A DNA stretch of 32,353 nt from Limisphaerales bacterium (GCA_014382585.1 JACNJL010000066.1:1-32353); one strand, 5' to 3'; numbered from the stretch's first letter, positions 14,397 through 22,750 are shown. Made by a program: numbers and translations. Notes: generated by a model not told the origin, from the letters alone.

Positions 14397-15533
14397 ATGA
14401 TCAAACTTCGAGCGCCCAAGCCCAAAGGCTTCACCCTAATTGAGATGCTCGTCGTCATTGCCATCATTGGCATCCTCGCCAGTATGCTGCTCCCCACCCT
14501 CGCCCGCGCCATGGCCAAGGCCAAACGCATTCAATGTATGAGCAACCTCAGCCAACAAGGCAAGGCACTGATCATGTTCGCACTCGATAACGATGACCGG
14601 CTACCGTGGCAGCTCACCCCCAGCGGACAAGCCAACCATTTCGGCGGAAATTTCTCGCCTGATCCCGGTTCGGTTTACGGAACCCGCGACCTTAAACGCG
14701 ATGTGGTCACCGCAAAAATTTTATGGTCCCCCTGCGATGCCACCCGCGAAGCCGCCAACGAACAAGCGGTTATGGATTGGAAAAGCTACAACACCCGTGA
14801 TGGCCGGCCGATCCCCAACAACGCACTCAGTTACGTCTTTATCCAAGGTGGCGACATTGGTCGCCCAACCACAGTACTGGCCGCCACACGCAATCTTTCC
14901 TCGCAGGATCTCGTCACCGCCCACTGGGCCGGAAGCGATGAGGAGGATGATCAAGGCAACCCACCGCCCACCGCCATGACCAGCCTCTTCGCCGGGCAAG
15001 GCCAGATGGTTATGGCCGATGGCAGCGCCAAACTGTGCAATGACGGCGACCTCAGCAGCGCCGGCATGGTGGTTAAGCCGCACATTGAATCCATCGGCGG
15101 GGTCACCCTTGGCAAAGCCAGCACCCGCGTGCTGCATGGCTATGGCAAAACCGACCAAACCGAAAAAGTCTTGAGCGGCCTCACCGCTTCACTCGCCCGC
15201 GCTAAGGAAGAAAACAAAAATGTATACCTGCTGTTCACCGGCTCAGATTGGTGCCCCCCTTGTATGGCGTTAGAAAAAACCGTGCTAAATCATCGTCTTT
15301 GGACAGCCTTCGCTTCGGAAGGATTGGTGATTCATATTTGTGATTTCCCAATCAACCGCGGCGTAAACCCCGACACGGAACGGGAAAATGACCAACTCAA
15401 AGCCAGCTTTGGCGTGCAAAATTTCCCCACCCAAATCATCCTCAACGGCGAAACCGGTAAAGAAATACGCCGCCGCACCGGCTACACCCGCGGCCCCGTC
15501 ACCCCCTACGTTGCCTGGGCTAGAGGCCAATAG
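14397..15533 (+). CDS. Type II pseudopilin / prepilin-like protein fused to a thioredoxin domain
   Basis: The 378-residue protein starts MIKLRAPKPKGFTLIEMLVVIAIIGILASMLLPTLARA, a classic prepilin leader: cleavage after Gly11, mature Phe12, Glu16 at the +5 position, then a hydrophobic helix. The middle part is like the DUF1559-type pseudopilins typical of PVC genomes (QCMSNLSQQGKALIMFALDNDDRLPW ... GQMVMADGSAKL). The C-terminal 115 residues are a thioredoxin-fold domain with a CPPC active site (GSDWCPPCMALEKTVLNHRLW, Cys286 and Cys289) and a likely cis-proline (NFPTQIILN). The frame is uninterrupted. It would place a redox-active domain on a membrane-anchored or pilus-like protein outside the cytoplasm. 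The start at 14397 was chosen for the leader; the frame is open to 14301. A TAXI-type protein gene follows 10 bases on. Confidence 0.9.
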   Translation: MIKLRAPKPKGFTLIEMLVVIAIIGILASMLLPTLARAMAKAKRIQCMSNLSQQGKALIMFALDNDDRLPWQLTPSGQANHFGGNFSPDPGSVYGTRDLKRDVVTAKILWSPCDATREAANEQAVMDWKSYNTRDGRPIPNNALSYVFIQGGDIGRPTTVLAATRNLSSQDLVTAHWAGSDEEDDQGNPPPTAMTSLFAGQGQMVMADGSAKLCNDGDLSSAGMVVKPHIESIGGVTLGKASTRVLHGYGKTDQTEKVLSGLTASLARAKEENKNVYLLFTGSDWCPPCMALEKTVLNHRLWTAFASEGLVIHICDFPINRGVNPDTERENDQLKASFGVQNFPTQIILNGETGKEIRRRTGYTRGPVTPYVAWARGQ

Positions 15534-15543
15534 TTGACTGAGT

Positions 15544-16899
15544 ATGGGAACCGAGTCCATTCGTAACCGGCTCATCGCCGTGGGTCTGTTGATCGTTCTG
15601 GCCGTGGGCTTGACAGCGCGACATTGGTTTACCCCGGATGAGACGACCCTCATTTTTGCCACCGGCCAACGCGGCGGGCTATACCACGAGTTGGGCCAAG
15701 CCATTGCTGACGAGGTACAACAGGCCCACCCGCACCTTCGCATTCAACTGGTGGAAACCACTGGAAGCCTCGACAACGCTAATCGGTTGCGCAAACAAAC
15801 CATCCACCTCGCCCTCCTGCAAAACGATACCCAAGCCGGCGCGCACGTGCGCAGCCTCACCGCTATACATCCCGAATTGCTGCACTTCCTGTGCCACCGC
15901 GAAGCGGGCATTGGTTCCCTTCGCGATCTCGTTGGCAAAACCGTTGCCCTCGGCCCCAAAGGCAGTGGTTCGGAAAAATTCACACGCGAGTTTCTTCGCT
16001 TTGCCGGTTTTAACGAAAGCCAACTCACTCTGGTAAACCTCCCGCTCAAAGAAGCCACCAGCCAACTCATTGCCGGGAACGTGCACGCACTCCTCTTCCT
16101 CTCCGGACTTGATAATGACGCCTTCAAAAGCGCCCTGCAATCCGGCCAAGTACGCCTCACCCCGCTGATCCCCCTCACGCATTCCACTTCAATTTCCCCA
16201 AATAATCTGGGTGATGCAAACGATGAAGCGCGCGCTTTGGTCGATGGATTTCGCGTACATTACCCGAATGCCTCTGCCCATACCATTCCGTTGCTGGCCT
16301 ATCCCGGCCAACCGATTCAACCCATCGGCACTGTAGGTGTGAAAGCCGTACTCGCGTGCCATCCGAGTTTGCCCAATGAAATCGCCGAACTCATTACTCG
16401 CACACTTTATGGGCATCGTGCCGCCTTATCTCAAAAACATTCCACCTTCAGCAGCCTTGATGAACAAACCTCCACCACGCACCTGCAATTTCCGCTGCAT
16501 CCCGGGGCGGAACATTATTTCCAGCGCACCGATCCCGGTTTTTTTGAAAAATACGTTGAGATTATGAGCTTCATCCTCACCCTGATATTGATCCTGTGGA
16601 GTGTGATCATCTGGGCCCAACGATGGTTTCTGCAACGGCGAAAGAATCGCATCGACACCTATTATGAGGAGATCGACAAAGTCATCAATCGCCTACACGA
16701 CGGCACGGATTTGGAGGAGATCAACAAACTTGAAACTCAACTATTAAAAATCCGCCAGCGCGCCTTGGCCGAATTGGTGAAAGAAAAACTCGCTGCTGAC
16801 GAGTCATACATCATTTACCAAAACATGCTCAACGGCTGCGAGTCGATGCTGGTGCGCCTGCGCGAAAAAATTCAGGCGTCCTCCGAAAAGGACGCCTGA
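15544..16899 (+). CDS. TAXI-family solute-binding protein with C-terminal membrane anchor and cytoplasmic helical tail
   Basis: The 451-residue protein has an N-terminal signal-anchor (IRNRLIAVGLLIVLAVGLTARHW) and a TAXI/TRAP solute-receptor domain of about residues 34-330 (LIFATGQRGGLYHELGQAIADEVQQ, TGSLDNANRLRKQTIHLALLQNDT, LVGKTVALGPKGSGSEKFTREFLRFAGF, GNVHALLFLSGLDNDAFKSAL). A transmembrane segment follows at about 338-360 (EIMSFILTLILILWSVIIWA), then a cytoplasmic, highly charged, probably coiled-coil tail (361-451). Usual TAXI proteins bind carboxylic acids or amino acids for TRAP transporters. No TRAP membrane subunit is present here, so this may be a sensor or orphan binder. It is 10 bases after the thioredoxin-pseudopilin gene, so co-transcription is likely. 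Confidence 0.85.
   Translation: MGTESIRNRLIAVGLLIVLAVGLTARHWFTPDETTLIFATGQRGGLYHELGQAIADEVQQAHPHLRIQLVETTGSLDNANRLRKQTIHLALLQNDTQAGAHVRSLTAIHPELLHFLCHREAGIGSLRDLVGKTVALGPKGSGSEKFTREFLRFAGFNESQLTLVNLPLKEATSQLIAGNVHALLFLSGLDNDAFKSALQSGQVRLTPLIPLTHSTSISPNNLGDANDEARALVDGFRVHYPNASAHTIPLLAYPGQPIQPIGTVGVKAVLACHPSLPNEIAELITRTLYGHRAALSQKHSTFSSLDEQTSTTHLQFPLHPGAEHYFQRTDPGFFEKYVEIMSFILTLILILWSVIIWAQRWFLQRRKNRIDTYYEEIDKVINRLHDGTDLEEINKLETQLLKIRQRALAELVKEKLAADESYIIYQNMLNGCESMLVRLREKIQASSEKDA
16863..16898 (-). terminator. Intrinsic terminator for the minus-strand DUF1080 genes, embedded in the TAXI gene 3' end
   Basis: Arms CAGGCGTCC (16873-16881) and GGACGCCTG (16890-16898) form a perfect 9-bp stem. On the minus strand the stem is followed by AATTTTTTCG (16863-16872), the shape of a Rho-independent terminator. 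It lies 23 bases beyond the end of the DUF1080 gene (16922) and inside the last codons of the convergent TAXI gene, whose TGA overlaps the stem. Confidence 0.75.
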
Positions 16900-16921
16900 G
16901 CGCAATTGATGTTCACCGGAT

Positions 16922-17554
16922 TCAGTCCAGCCGCTTGATCCGCACATTGCGAAACGCCACCGCCGCGCCGTGGCCGGCGAAGCCGAAGTGGCCTTCGGTG
17001 CGGGTGCGACCTTTGTATTTGGCGAGAGGCGCCATCGTCTTTTCCGCTTTGCTCAAATCACAGTCGAGAATAATTTCGCCATTGAGCACCACATTGATGG
17101 TGGAGCCTTTCACGGTCACTTCCTGCACATTCCATTCACCGGGCTTTTTCAGGAATCCGCGCTTGGCGGGAAACATCCCATAAGCCGAACCGTGATATTG
17201 CGCCGGATGCAGCTTGGCATATTTCGGCGAGGTGTTGTCAAGAATCTGCAATTCGCACATTCCCACATAAGCCGTATCGCCCTGCCCGGGATAACGAATG
17301 GCCAGGCCATTGTTCCCGCCTTCTGGCAACAGGAATTCAAACCGCACCACGAAATCTCCGTACACTTCCTTCGTGTAAACCGTGCCCCCCTTGCCGGGCT
17401 TGCACCGCAGCGTACCATCCACGGCTTGATAATTCTGAACGGGTCCCGCCCAACCGGTGAGATCCTCGCCGTTAAAGATTTGTTTAAAACCCTTCTCGCC
17501 GGCATCCGCACCGAGGGCCAACAACAATGTGAGTGCAATGAATTGTTTTTTCAT
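16922..17554 (-). CDS. DUF1080 domain protein (secreted concanavalin-like)
   Basis: The 210-residue protein has a signal peptide (MKKQFIALTLLLALGADAG) and a DUF1080 domain (now usually described as 3-keto-disaccharide hydrolase-like): FKQIFNGEDLTGWAG, GDFVVRFEFLLPEGGNNGLAIRYPG, MCELQILDN, GEWNVQEVTVKGSTINVVLNGEIILDCDL. These are jelly-roll (concanavalin-like) proteins that act on, or bind, sugars outside the cytoplasm. The start at 17554 was chosen because the signal peptide begins there; the frame's earlier start at 17587 adds 11 unrelated residues. Its ATG overlaps the upstream paralogue's TAA by one base (TAATG), so the two are translationally coupled. A terminator lies just after it. Confidence 0.85.
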   Translation of the reverse strand: MKKQFIALTLLLALGADAGEKGFKQIFNGEDLTGWAGPVQNYQAVDGTLRCKPGKGGTVYTKEVYGDFVVRFEFLLPEGGNNGLAIRYPGQGDTAYVGMCELQILDNTSPKYAKLHPAQYHGSAYGMFPAKRGFLKKPGEWNVQEVTVKGSTINVVLNGEIILDCDLSKAEKTMAPLAKYKGRTRTEGHFGFAGHGAAVAFRNVRIKRLD

Positions 17555-18252
17555 TAATTCAGTTCCTTGATGTAAATGTTGCGCCACGAAATTTCGCCGC
17601 CGTGGGTTTGTAGTTGAATGGGGCCGCGCTTGGGCAGGCCGCCTTTGCGGTTGAAATAATTCTCCATACGCGCGTTGTCCACCACCAGTTTGCCATTGAG
17701 ATGCACGGTGACCTTTTCGCCCACCAACCGAATGCGGAAGCTATTCCACTGGCCAAATGGTTTGTCCGCCAGCACCAGCGGATCTTTGCCCTTCGCGCCT
17801 TTGCTGTTATTCCAGAGACCGCCCGAGCCTTTATCGCCGCCGATGTTGAATTTTTTTTCATCCGTGTAATCCCAAATTTGAACCTGCGGGACGCCACGCA
17901 AGTAAATCCCACTATCAGCCTTTGCCACGGTTTTGTAATCCACCCACAACTCAAAGTTGCCGTAGTTTTTCTCTGTGGTCAGGTACATCCCGTGGCCGTC
18001 GTTGATGAGGATGCCGTGCTTCACGCTCCAATGCTGATGAATGTCCTTGATGCTCTTCGCCTTTTTATCGGCAAACGCTTTCTTGTCCAGCGCCATCCAC
18101 TTGGCCGGATCCTCCGTCCTGGCCCCCCACCAGCCGGTGAGGTTTTTGCCATTAAAAAGCGCCTTGAAGCCCTTGGGCGGATGGTTGAGTTCTCCCGCCG
18201 AAACGGTGAATGCTGCAATGAGTAAAACCGGGATGAGTCGAATGATTTTCAT
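17554..18252 (-). CDS. DUF1080 domain protein (secreted concanavalin-like), first of a tandem pair
   Basis: The 232-residue protein begins with a signal peptide (MKIIRLIPVLLIAAFTVSAGE) and is a clear DUF1080 member: FKALFNGKNLTGWWG, NFELWVDYKTVAKADSGIYLRGVPQVQIWDY, GQWNSFRIRLVGEKVTVHLNGKLVVDN, RGPIQLQTHGGEISWRNIYIKELN. It is probably an extracytoplasmic glycan-acting or glycan-binding protein. Relative to its downstream paralogue it has an insert near 40-75 (ARTEDPAKWMALDKKAFADKKAKSIKDIHQHWSVKHG), which is the form found in most PVC members. It precedes the second copy by a TAATG stop/start overlap. Upstream is a 115-base gap that carries a palindromic repeat (18312-18366), then the ROK kinase gene on the same strand. 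Confidence 0.88.
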   Translation of the reverse strand: MKIIRLIPVLLIAAFTVSAGELNHPPKGFKALFNGKNLTGWWGARTEDPAKWMALDKKAFADKKAKSIKDIHQHWSVKHGILINDGHGMYLTTEKNYGNFELWVDYKTVAKADSGIYLRGVPQVQIWDYTDEKKFNIGGDKGSGGLWNNSKGAKGKDPLVLADKPFGQWNSFRIRLVGEKVTVHLNGKLVVDNARMENYFNRKGGLPKRGPIQLQTHGGEISWRNIYIKELN

Positions 18253-18311
18253 AAGATTAAATGTTTAGAAACGCCGATGATGCCCCGCCCACGAATGATT
18301 GCAAGCGCGAA

Positions 18312-18366
18312 GGTAGGGCGTGCTCTCCGGGCGCGCCTTGGCCAACCCCGGAGAGGCGGCCCTGCC
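18312..18366. repeat. Dispersed palindrome, family 2, copy 1
   Basis: The sequence begins GGTAGGGCGTGCTCTCCG and ends GAGGCGGCCCTGCC, forming an imperfect hairpin. It matches the reverse complement of 31775-31828 closely over most of its 55 bases, so both are copies of one dispersed repeat. It fills the gap between the ROK kinase stop (18368) and the DUF1080 start, where it could act as a weak terminator. Confidence 0.75.
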
Positions 18367-18367
18367 A

Positions 18368-19762
18368 TCACCCGATCTTCGGCAAACTTGCCGCTGCGAT
18401 TGCCTGCCCGTGGCGCTTTTCCATCTCATCGGGGATATGAAACTTGATACGCTCTGCCAACTCGGGGAATTCCGCCGCCATCACTTCCTTGGAACGCGCG
18501 ATGATATGCTCCCCGCCCGGGCCGGAAGTCACGCGACCAAGCAGCAGCACATACTCGAAATCATAAAACTCCGCGTAATGCGCCAGTGAATAGCCGAGGT
18601 AAATGCCGATGGCATCGTAAATTTTCAGCGCGCGTTCATCGCCCGTGTCCATCGCTGCCTGCACTTTTTTTAATTGCTCGGGCAAGCTCAAGCCGGCGTC
18701 GTACTCGATGCCCGAAGCGGGCAGCAAACGGCCCACCGCTTGTTGCGAAAAATACTGCGCGCCGCATCCGAGATCGCCACTCCATTCGTCGGCCGGCGCT
18801 TCCGGATGCAAATCAATCGGCGCGAACGCCAGCTCGCTGAGCCACGGGGTGAGGTTGCCGTCCATGTCAATGTAGCCGCCACCCTGACTCGTGCCCATCG
18901 CGATGCCGAGCACGCCGTTTTTGCCAATCGCCATTGAGCCCGCCAGCGCCGTCACTTCGCCGTCGTTAATGACTTCCAACGGCGCATTCCATTCCTCTGC
19001 GATGCGCAAAAACATGCCGCGCACTTTCGCCTCAAAATCCTCCGGACTCACGCCGCGAAAGAGCGAGGCCCATGTCACGCGATTGTGCGAGTAGCAACCC
19101 GCCGCACTTCCGCCGATGGCATCTACCCGGGGCAAATGCTCCGCCGCGCGCTTGAGCGAATCCATAATGCCTTCGTAATGATAATCCGGGTTCGGCTCGA
19201 AATAGGGATCCCAAACAATTTCTTCGCTGAACTTCACCTCACCATCAATCACCGCCGCCGCCTTGCGATCACTGCCGCCGAGATCAAACCCAATCCGGCA
19301 ACCATCCAGGTGTCTTCCAATCGGACGGGCACCGGATTTCTCCGCAGGCAATTCCGTGCACCCCAACACTTCAATTGCGCGCCCATTGTTTTTGACGCCA
19401 ATGACATCGTCATCAAATTTGCCAAACGCATTCGTCCGATAATATTCCTGCAACCGCGCCACATAACTTTCCGCGCCGCATAAATGAATCCGCCAACCGC
19501 CCCGTTGCCACAGCAAAAATTTCACCAACCGCTCCAGATGCCGAAAATTATTTCCCGCCAACGTGTGGTCCTCGGAAAACAACACCGTCCGTGAATGAAA
19601 TACCGATCCATCCGCCTGCTCCAGCGCGATGCCAACCTCTGCCGCCGCGCCACTATCGCGGGCCGCCGCTTCAAAGGCACGATTCACCAGCACCGCCGGG
19701 CGAAAGGTGGGGTGCAATTCAGGAACAAACTTCGGTTCGGGCAATAAATTAGAACTACTCAT
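18368..19762 (-). CDS. ROK-family (sugar kinase-like) protein
   Basis: The 464-residue protein is longer than typical ROK kinases. The actin-like ATPase motifs are present: a phosphate-1 motif at about 157-172 (RIGFDLGGSDRKAAAVIDGEV) and a phosphate-2 motif (NGVLGIAMGTSQGGGYIDMDG). Between them is VDAIGGSAAGCYSHNRVTWASLFRG. Substrates of the family are hexoses or N-acetylhexosamines, but the canonical zinc-binding Cys cluster is not evident, and the first 150 residues do not match a known domain. The N-terminus (MSSSNLLPEPKFVPELHPTFRPAVLVNRAF) has no signal peptide, so it is cytoplasmic. Its ATG overlaps the upstream hydrolase stop by eight bases (19755-19762), so the two are likely co-translated. 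Context suggests glycan-derived sugar uptake and breakdown. Confidence 0.85.
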   Translation of the reverse strand: MSSSNLLPEPKFVPELHPTFRPAVLVNRAFEAAARDSGAAAEVGIALEQADGSVFHSRTVLFSEDHTLAGNNFRHLERLVKFLLWQRGGWRIHLCGAESYVARLQEYYRTNAFGKFDDDVIGVKNNGRAIEVLGCTELPAEKSGARPIGRHLDGCRIGFDLGGSDRKAAAVIDGEVKFSEEIVWDPYFEPNPDYHYEGIMDSLKRAAEHLPRVDAIGGSAAGCYSHNRVTWASLFRGVSPEDFEAKVRGMFLRIAEEWNAPLEVINDGEVTALAGSMAIGKNGVLGIAMGTSQGGGYIDMDGNLTPWLSELAFAPIDLHPEAPADEWSGDLGCGAQYFSQQAVGRLLPASGIEYDAGLSLPEQLKKVQAAMDTGDERALKIYDAIGIYLGYSLAHYAEFYDFEYVLLLGRVTSGPGGEHIIARSKEVMAAEFPELAERIKFHIPDEMEKRHGQAIAAASLPKIG

Positions 19763-20720
19763 TTTTTGGGGTGCGCATCCTCTGTTGTTTTGCCAGCCAT
19801 TGCAAGGCTGCGGACGGGATGATTTCGTGGCCGCCCTGAAAAATGGTCACCCGTGCCGAGCCGGAATGCCGCCGGAAAAGCACGCGCTTTGCGCCATACG
19901 TTTTATCGGTCGGCAACGCATATTCGAGCGAAGCGGGCACTTTAGCCGTGCGAGTGAATTCAGAAATCTGTTTCGCGCTCAATCGATCCTTCACCGCCGC
20001 CACCAAATTAAACGCGTCCAGCGTGTGACTAATCGGCACGCTTCCGGTATGGCCATCGTCGATCCCCGCGTTGATGTCCAGCGCCACCCCCCTCGCGTGT
20101 GCGAGATAAGTGACCGGCGAGCGTTTCATAGCTTCCGCCGCTGCTTCCGATCCCGGCACGGGTTTGCCGCCGATGGATGTTTCGATTTCGCGCGCATATT
20201 TCAATTTGCGTTTTGACGTTTGCGCGTGCCACTGGGCTAAATCCAATATCGGCACCCACGCCGACACACCCGCCCAAACTTCCGGCGCCCGCCCCGCCAT
20301 CAACAACGCCGCATAACCACCACCCGAGGCACCCAGCAAATAAACCCGTGTTTCATCCACCGCCCCGTTTTTCTTGGCAAACTCCACCGCGCTAAGGATA
20401 TCTTTGACCACTAATTCCGATCCCGTCGCCTCCCGCCTGCGATTCGGCCCGCGAAAATTCGGGTGGATAAAATTCCATTTCTTCTCAATACACCATTTGC
20501 CGTAGAGCGAATTATTCTGCCGATAGTTGCTCGACCACGAATGCAGCCCCACCAACAACGGCCGAGGCTCGCCCCGCACGGTGGGCGCATAAAACAGCGC
20601 GGGCTGCTTTGTGTTATCGGCCTTGCTGAGATAGTTAATTTCCCGAATCTCCTGCGGCCAGCCCTTCGGCGCGGCGGAAACCGAAACGGCATACAACAAT
20701 AAAACGAAAGCAGTTCTCAT
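19755..20720 (-). CDS. Secreted alpha/beta hydrolase (prolyl-oligopeptidase / esterase-like)
   Basis: The 321-residue protein has a signal peptide (MRTAFVLLLYAVSVSAAP), which sets the start at 20720 rather than 20822. It has an alpha/beta-hydrolase fold: oxyanion region LVGLHSWSSNY, nucleophile elbow GASGGG (Ser132), an Asp within AGIDDGHTG (about 221-222) and His298 (FQGGHEI). Such secreted hydrolases cleave esters, often acetyl or feruloyl groups from plant or algal polysaccharides, or act as S9-type peptidases; which one cannot be told. It overlaps the ROK kinase gene by eight bases and diverges from the Rieske gene. The pairing of a secreted hydrolase with a sugar kinase and DUF1080 proteins fits glycan use. 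Confidence 0.85.
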   Translation of the reverse strand: MRTAFVLLLYAVSVSAAPKGWPQEIREINYLSKADNTKQPALFYAPTVRGEPRPLLVGLHSWSSNYRQNNSLYGKWCIEKKWNFIHPNFRGPNRRREATGSELVVKDILSAVEFAKKNGAVDETRVYLLGASGGGYAALLMAGRAPEVWAGVSAWVPILDLAQWHAQTSKRKLKYAREIETSIGGKPVPGSEAAAEAMKRSPVTYLAHARGVALDINAGIDDGHTGSVPISHTLDAFNLVAAVKDRLSAKQISEFTRTAKVPASLEYALPTDKTYGAKRVLFRRHSGSARVTIFQGGHEIIPSAALQWLAKQQRMRTPKNE

Positions 20721-20841
20721 GCGCCCAGTGTGGCACGCCCAACCTGAGGCAAAAGAAAAATCGGCGGAACGGCAGGGACATGCTACGCACGTTCCCACCA
20801 ATGAGCTTCCGTCCTTCATCACTTCCCATTATCATCCCGTC

Positions 20842-21186
20842 GTGACGCGCATTCGCATTGCAGCATCGGAAGAAATCGAGGAAGGGAAAACAATCACGTT
20901 TTCCTTCACGCGCGATGACCGCCCGCAGGAAGGCTTCGTCGGCCGTTTCAAAGGCAAACTCTTTGCGTACGAAAACACCTGCCGTCACATCCCCATCACG
21001 CTCGACTACGGCGACAACCGCTTCTTCGATTCCAAGGGCAAAACCCTCATCTGCCAAACCCACGGCGCCGTTTATGAACCCGACACCGGCCTCTGCACGC
21101 GCGGTCCCTGCGCCGGGGCCAGTTTGTTTGCGCTGGAAATTGTTGAGGAGGACGGCGCGGTTTGGTTTAAAGAAGAATCAAGCTAA
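20842..21186 (+). CDS. Rieske [2Fe-2S] ferredoxin-like protein
   Basis: The 114-residue cytoplasmic protein has the two Rieske ligand pairs: Cys47-x-His49 (CRH) and Cys71-x-x-His74 (CQTH), separated by 21 residues, so it should bind a Rieske-type 2Fe-2S cluster and carry electrons. Extra Cys85 and Cys90 follow the second pair. The preferred start is the GTG at 20842, giving MTRIRIAASEEIEEG. The frame is open to an ATG at 20719, but that extension (MRPVWHAQPEAK) overlaps the start of the divergent hydrolase gene and looks non-coding. Stand-alone Rieske ferredoxins serve oxygenases and other redox enzymes; no partner enzyme is adjacent. Its last nine bases overlap the end of the convergent DUF1501 gene. 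Confidence 0.88.
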   Translation: MTRIRIAASEEIEEGKTITFSFTRDDRPQEGFVGRFKGKLFAYENTCRHIPITLDYGDNRFFDSKGKTLICQTHGAVYEPDTGLCTRGPCAGASLFALEIVEEDGAVWFKEESS

Positions 21187-22635
21187 CACGCCCTTCACCA
21201 CTTTACCGTGCACATCAGTCAGCCGATATTTGCGGCCTTGGAATCGGTAGAATAATCGTTCGTGGTCGAAACCGAGTTGGTGGAGAATCGTGGCTTGGAG
21301 GTCGTGGACGTGCACTTTGTCTTCGGCGATTTTGAAGCCAAGCTCGTCGCTGGCGCCGTGGGTGATACCGCCTTTCACGCCGCCGCCGGCCATCCATTGG
21401 GTGTACACATCCGGATAATGATCGCGCCCGAGCACCTTGCTTTTGGCCGTGCGCCCTTCGCGGAAGGGCGTGCGGCCGAACTCGCCGCCCCACACGATGA
21501 GCGTGTCATCAAAGAGCCCCCGCTGCTTGAGGTCCTTAATCAACGCGGCGATGGGCTTATCCATTGTTTTGCATTTGTTACGCAGACCCTCGCCGAGGCC
21601 GGTCCCCGCGCCGGTGCCGTGGAAATCCCAGCCCCAATCGAAGAGGTGCACAAAGCGCACACCTTTTTCCACCAGCCGCCGCGCGAGCAAAATGTTGTTG
21701 GCCAAACTGCCCGCGCCGGGCTTGGCGTCGTAAGCATCGAGGATGTGCTTGGGCTCCTTGGAAATATCCATCACCTCCGGCACGCTCGCCTGCATGCGAA
21801 ACGCCATCTCGTATTGCGCGATGCGCGTGAGCGTCTCGGGGCTGCCGAGTTCCGCGGCTTGAATGCGATTCAAATCATTGAGCGCATCGAGGCTCTTGCG
21901 GCGCAGCTCGCGGCTCATGCCTTTGGGATTGGAAACGTAAAGAACCGGATCGCCCTTCGAGCGACACTGCACGCCCTGAAACACGCTCGGCAAAAATCCG
22001 TTGCCAAAAGAATTCTTGCCGCCATTGGGTTGCACGCCGCTGGAAATCAGCGCTACGAATCCTGGCAGGTTTTGGTTTTCGCTGCCCAGTCCGTACGTTA
22101 CCCACGACCCCATGCTCGGCCGGCCCTCGCGTGCGCTCCCAGTGTACAGCAGCAACTCCGCCGGGGCGTGATTAAACTGATCCGTCGTCATCGAGTTGAT
22201 GAACGCGATGTCATCCGCCTGTTTGGCCAACTCCGGAAGCGCGTCGCTCAGCCACGCGCCGCCTTGGCCGTGTTGCGCGAATTTGTGCGGCGTGCCCATC
22301 AGCTTCGGGACGCCCGAGGTGAAGGCAAACCGCCGCCCCTTTAAAAATTCATCCGGACAATTCTGCCCCTCGCGCTTCACCAATTCCGGTTTGTAATCAA
22401 ACAAATCCAAACCCGGAGGCGAACCGGTCATATGCAAATAAATCACACTCTTCGCCTTGGGCGCAAAATGCGGCTTGCGCGCCCGCAACGGCTGCGAAGG
22501 ATCGAACGCCACATCGGCCCGCGCGGCGCCAGCATTCATCAACGACGCAAACGCCGCCGCGCCCAACCCCATGCCGGCCTCGCCCAAAAATTGCCGCCGC
22601 GTGTGGTGTTGCAGTTGTTCGTGTTGTAAGTTCAT
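21178..22635 (-). CDS. DUF1501 protein, Tat-exported, partner of the larger PSD1 gene
   Basis: The 485-residue protein begins with a Tat signal (TRRQFLG at 12-18, then GMGLGAAAFASLMNAGAARA). It is a member of the DUF1501 family, an alkaline-phosphatase/sulfatase-like fold, with FDPSQPLRARKPHFAPKAKSVIYLHMTGSPPGLDLFDYKP, MTTDQFNHAPA, MGSWVTYGLG, IVWGGEFGRTPF and GRDHYP. The end HERLFYRFQGRKYRLTDVHGKVVKGVLA is conserved in its paralogue at 26077. DUF1501 genes are nearly always next to PSD1 (DUF1553) genes in PVC bacteria and are thought to be part of extracytoplasmic systems for complex-carbon use; the reaction is unknown. It lies 116 bases after the PSD1 gene's stop, with inverted-repeat copy B in the gap. 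Confidence 0.93.
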   Translation of the reverse strand: MNLQHEQLQHHTRRQFLGEAGMGLGAAAFASLMNAGAARADVAFDPSQPLRARKPHFAPKAKSVIYLHMTGSPPGLDLFDYKPELVKREGQNCPDEFLKGRRFAFTSGVPKLMGTPHKFAQHGQGGAWLSDALPELAKQADDIAFINSMTTDQFNHAPAELLLYTGSAREGRPSMGSWVTYGLGSENQNLPGFVALISSGVQPNGGKNSFGNGFLPSVFQGVQCRSKGDPVLYVSNPKGMSRELRRKSLDALNDLNRIQAAELGSPETLTRIAQYEMAFRMQASVPEVMDISKEPKHILDAYDAKPGAGSLANNILLARRLVEKGVRFVHLFDWGWDFHGTGAGTGLGEGLRNKCKTMDKPIAALIKDLKQRGLFDDTLIVWGGEFGRTPFREGRTAKSKVLGRDHYPDVYTQWMAGGGVKGGITHGASDELGFKIAEDKVHVHDLQATILHQLGFDHERLFYRFQGRKYRLTDVHGKVVKGVLA

Positions 22636-22687
22636 CGGTTGATTTTAGTTCAGCAAAATTAAAAAATAAATCCTGTCGTCGGTTTCC

Positions 22688-22744
22688 GGATTCGCAGGCT
22701 CGTCCCTCCATGGGTTGCGCTTGGAGGGACGAGCCTGCGAGTCC
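22688..22744. repeat. 23-bp inverted-repeat element, copy B
   Basis: Left arm 22688-22710 and right arm 22722-22744 are inverted copies (22 of 23 match; GGATTCGC replaces GGACTCGC on the left), with an 11-base spacer. It is in the intergenic gap between the PSD1 stop (22751) and the DUF1501 start (22635), so it could form a hairpin that separates the two genes' expression. Confidence 0.9.
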
Positions 22745-22750
22745 GTTCGT

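Noticed and set aside
21262-22344. A 360-codon open frame on the plus strand.
   Set aside because: It lies wholly antisense to the DUF1501 gene, which has clear conserved motifs; the frame's protein has none.
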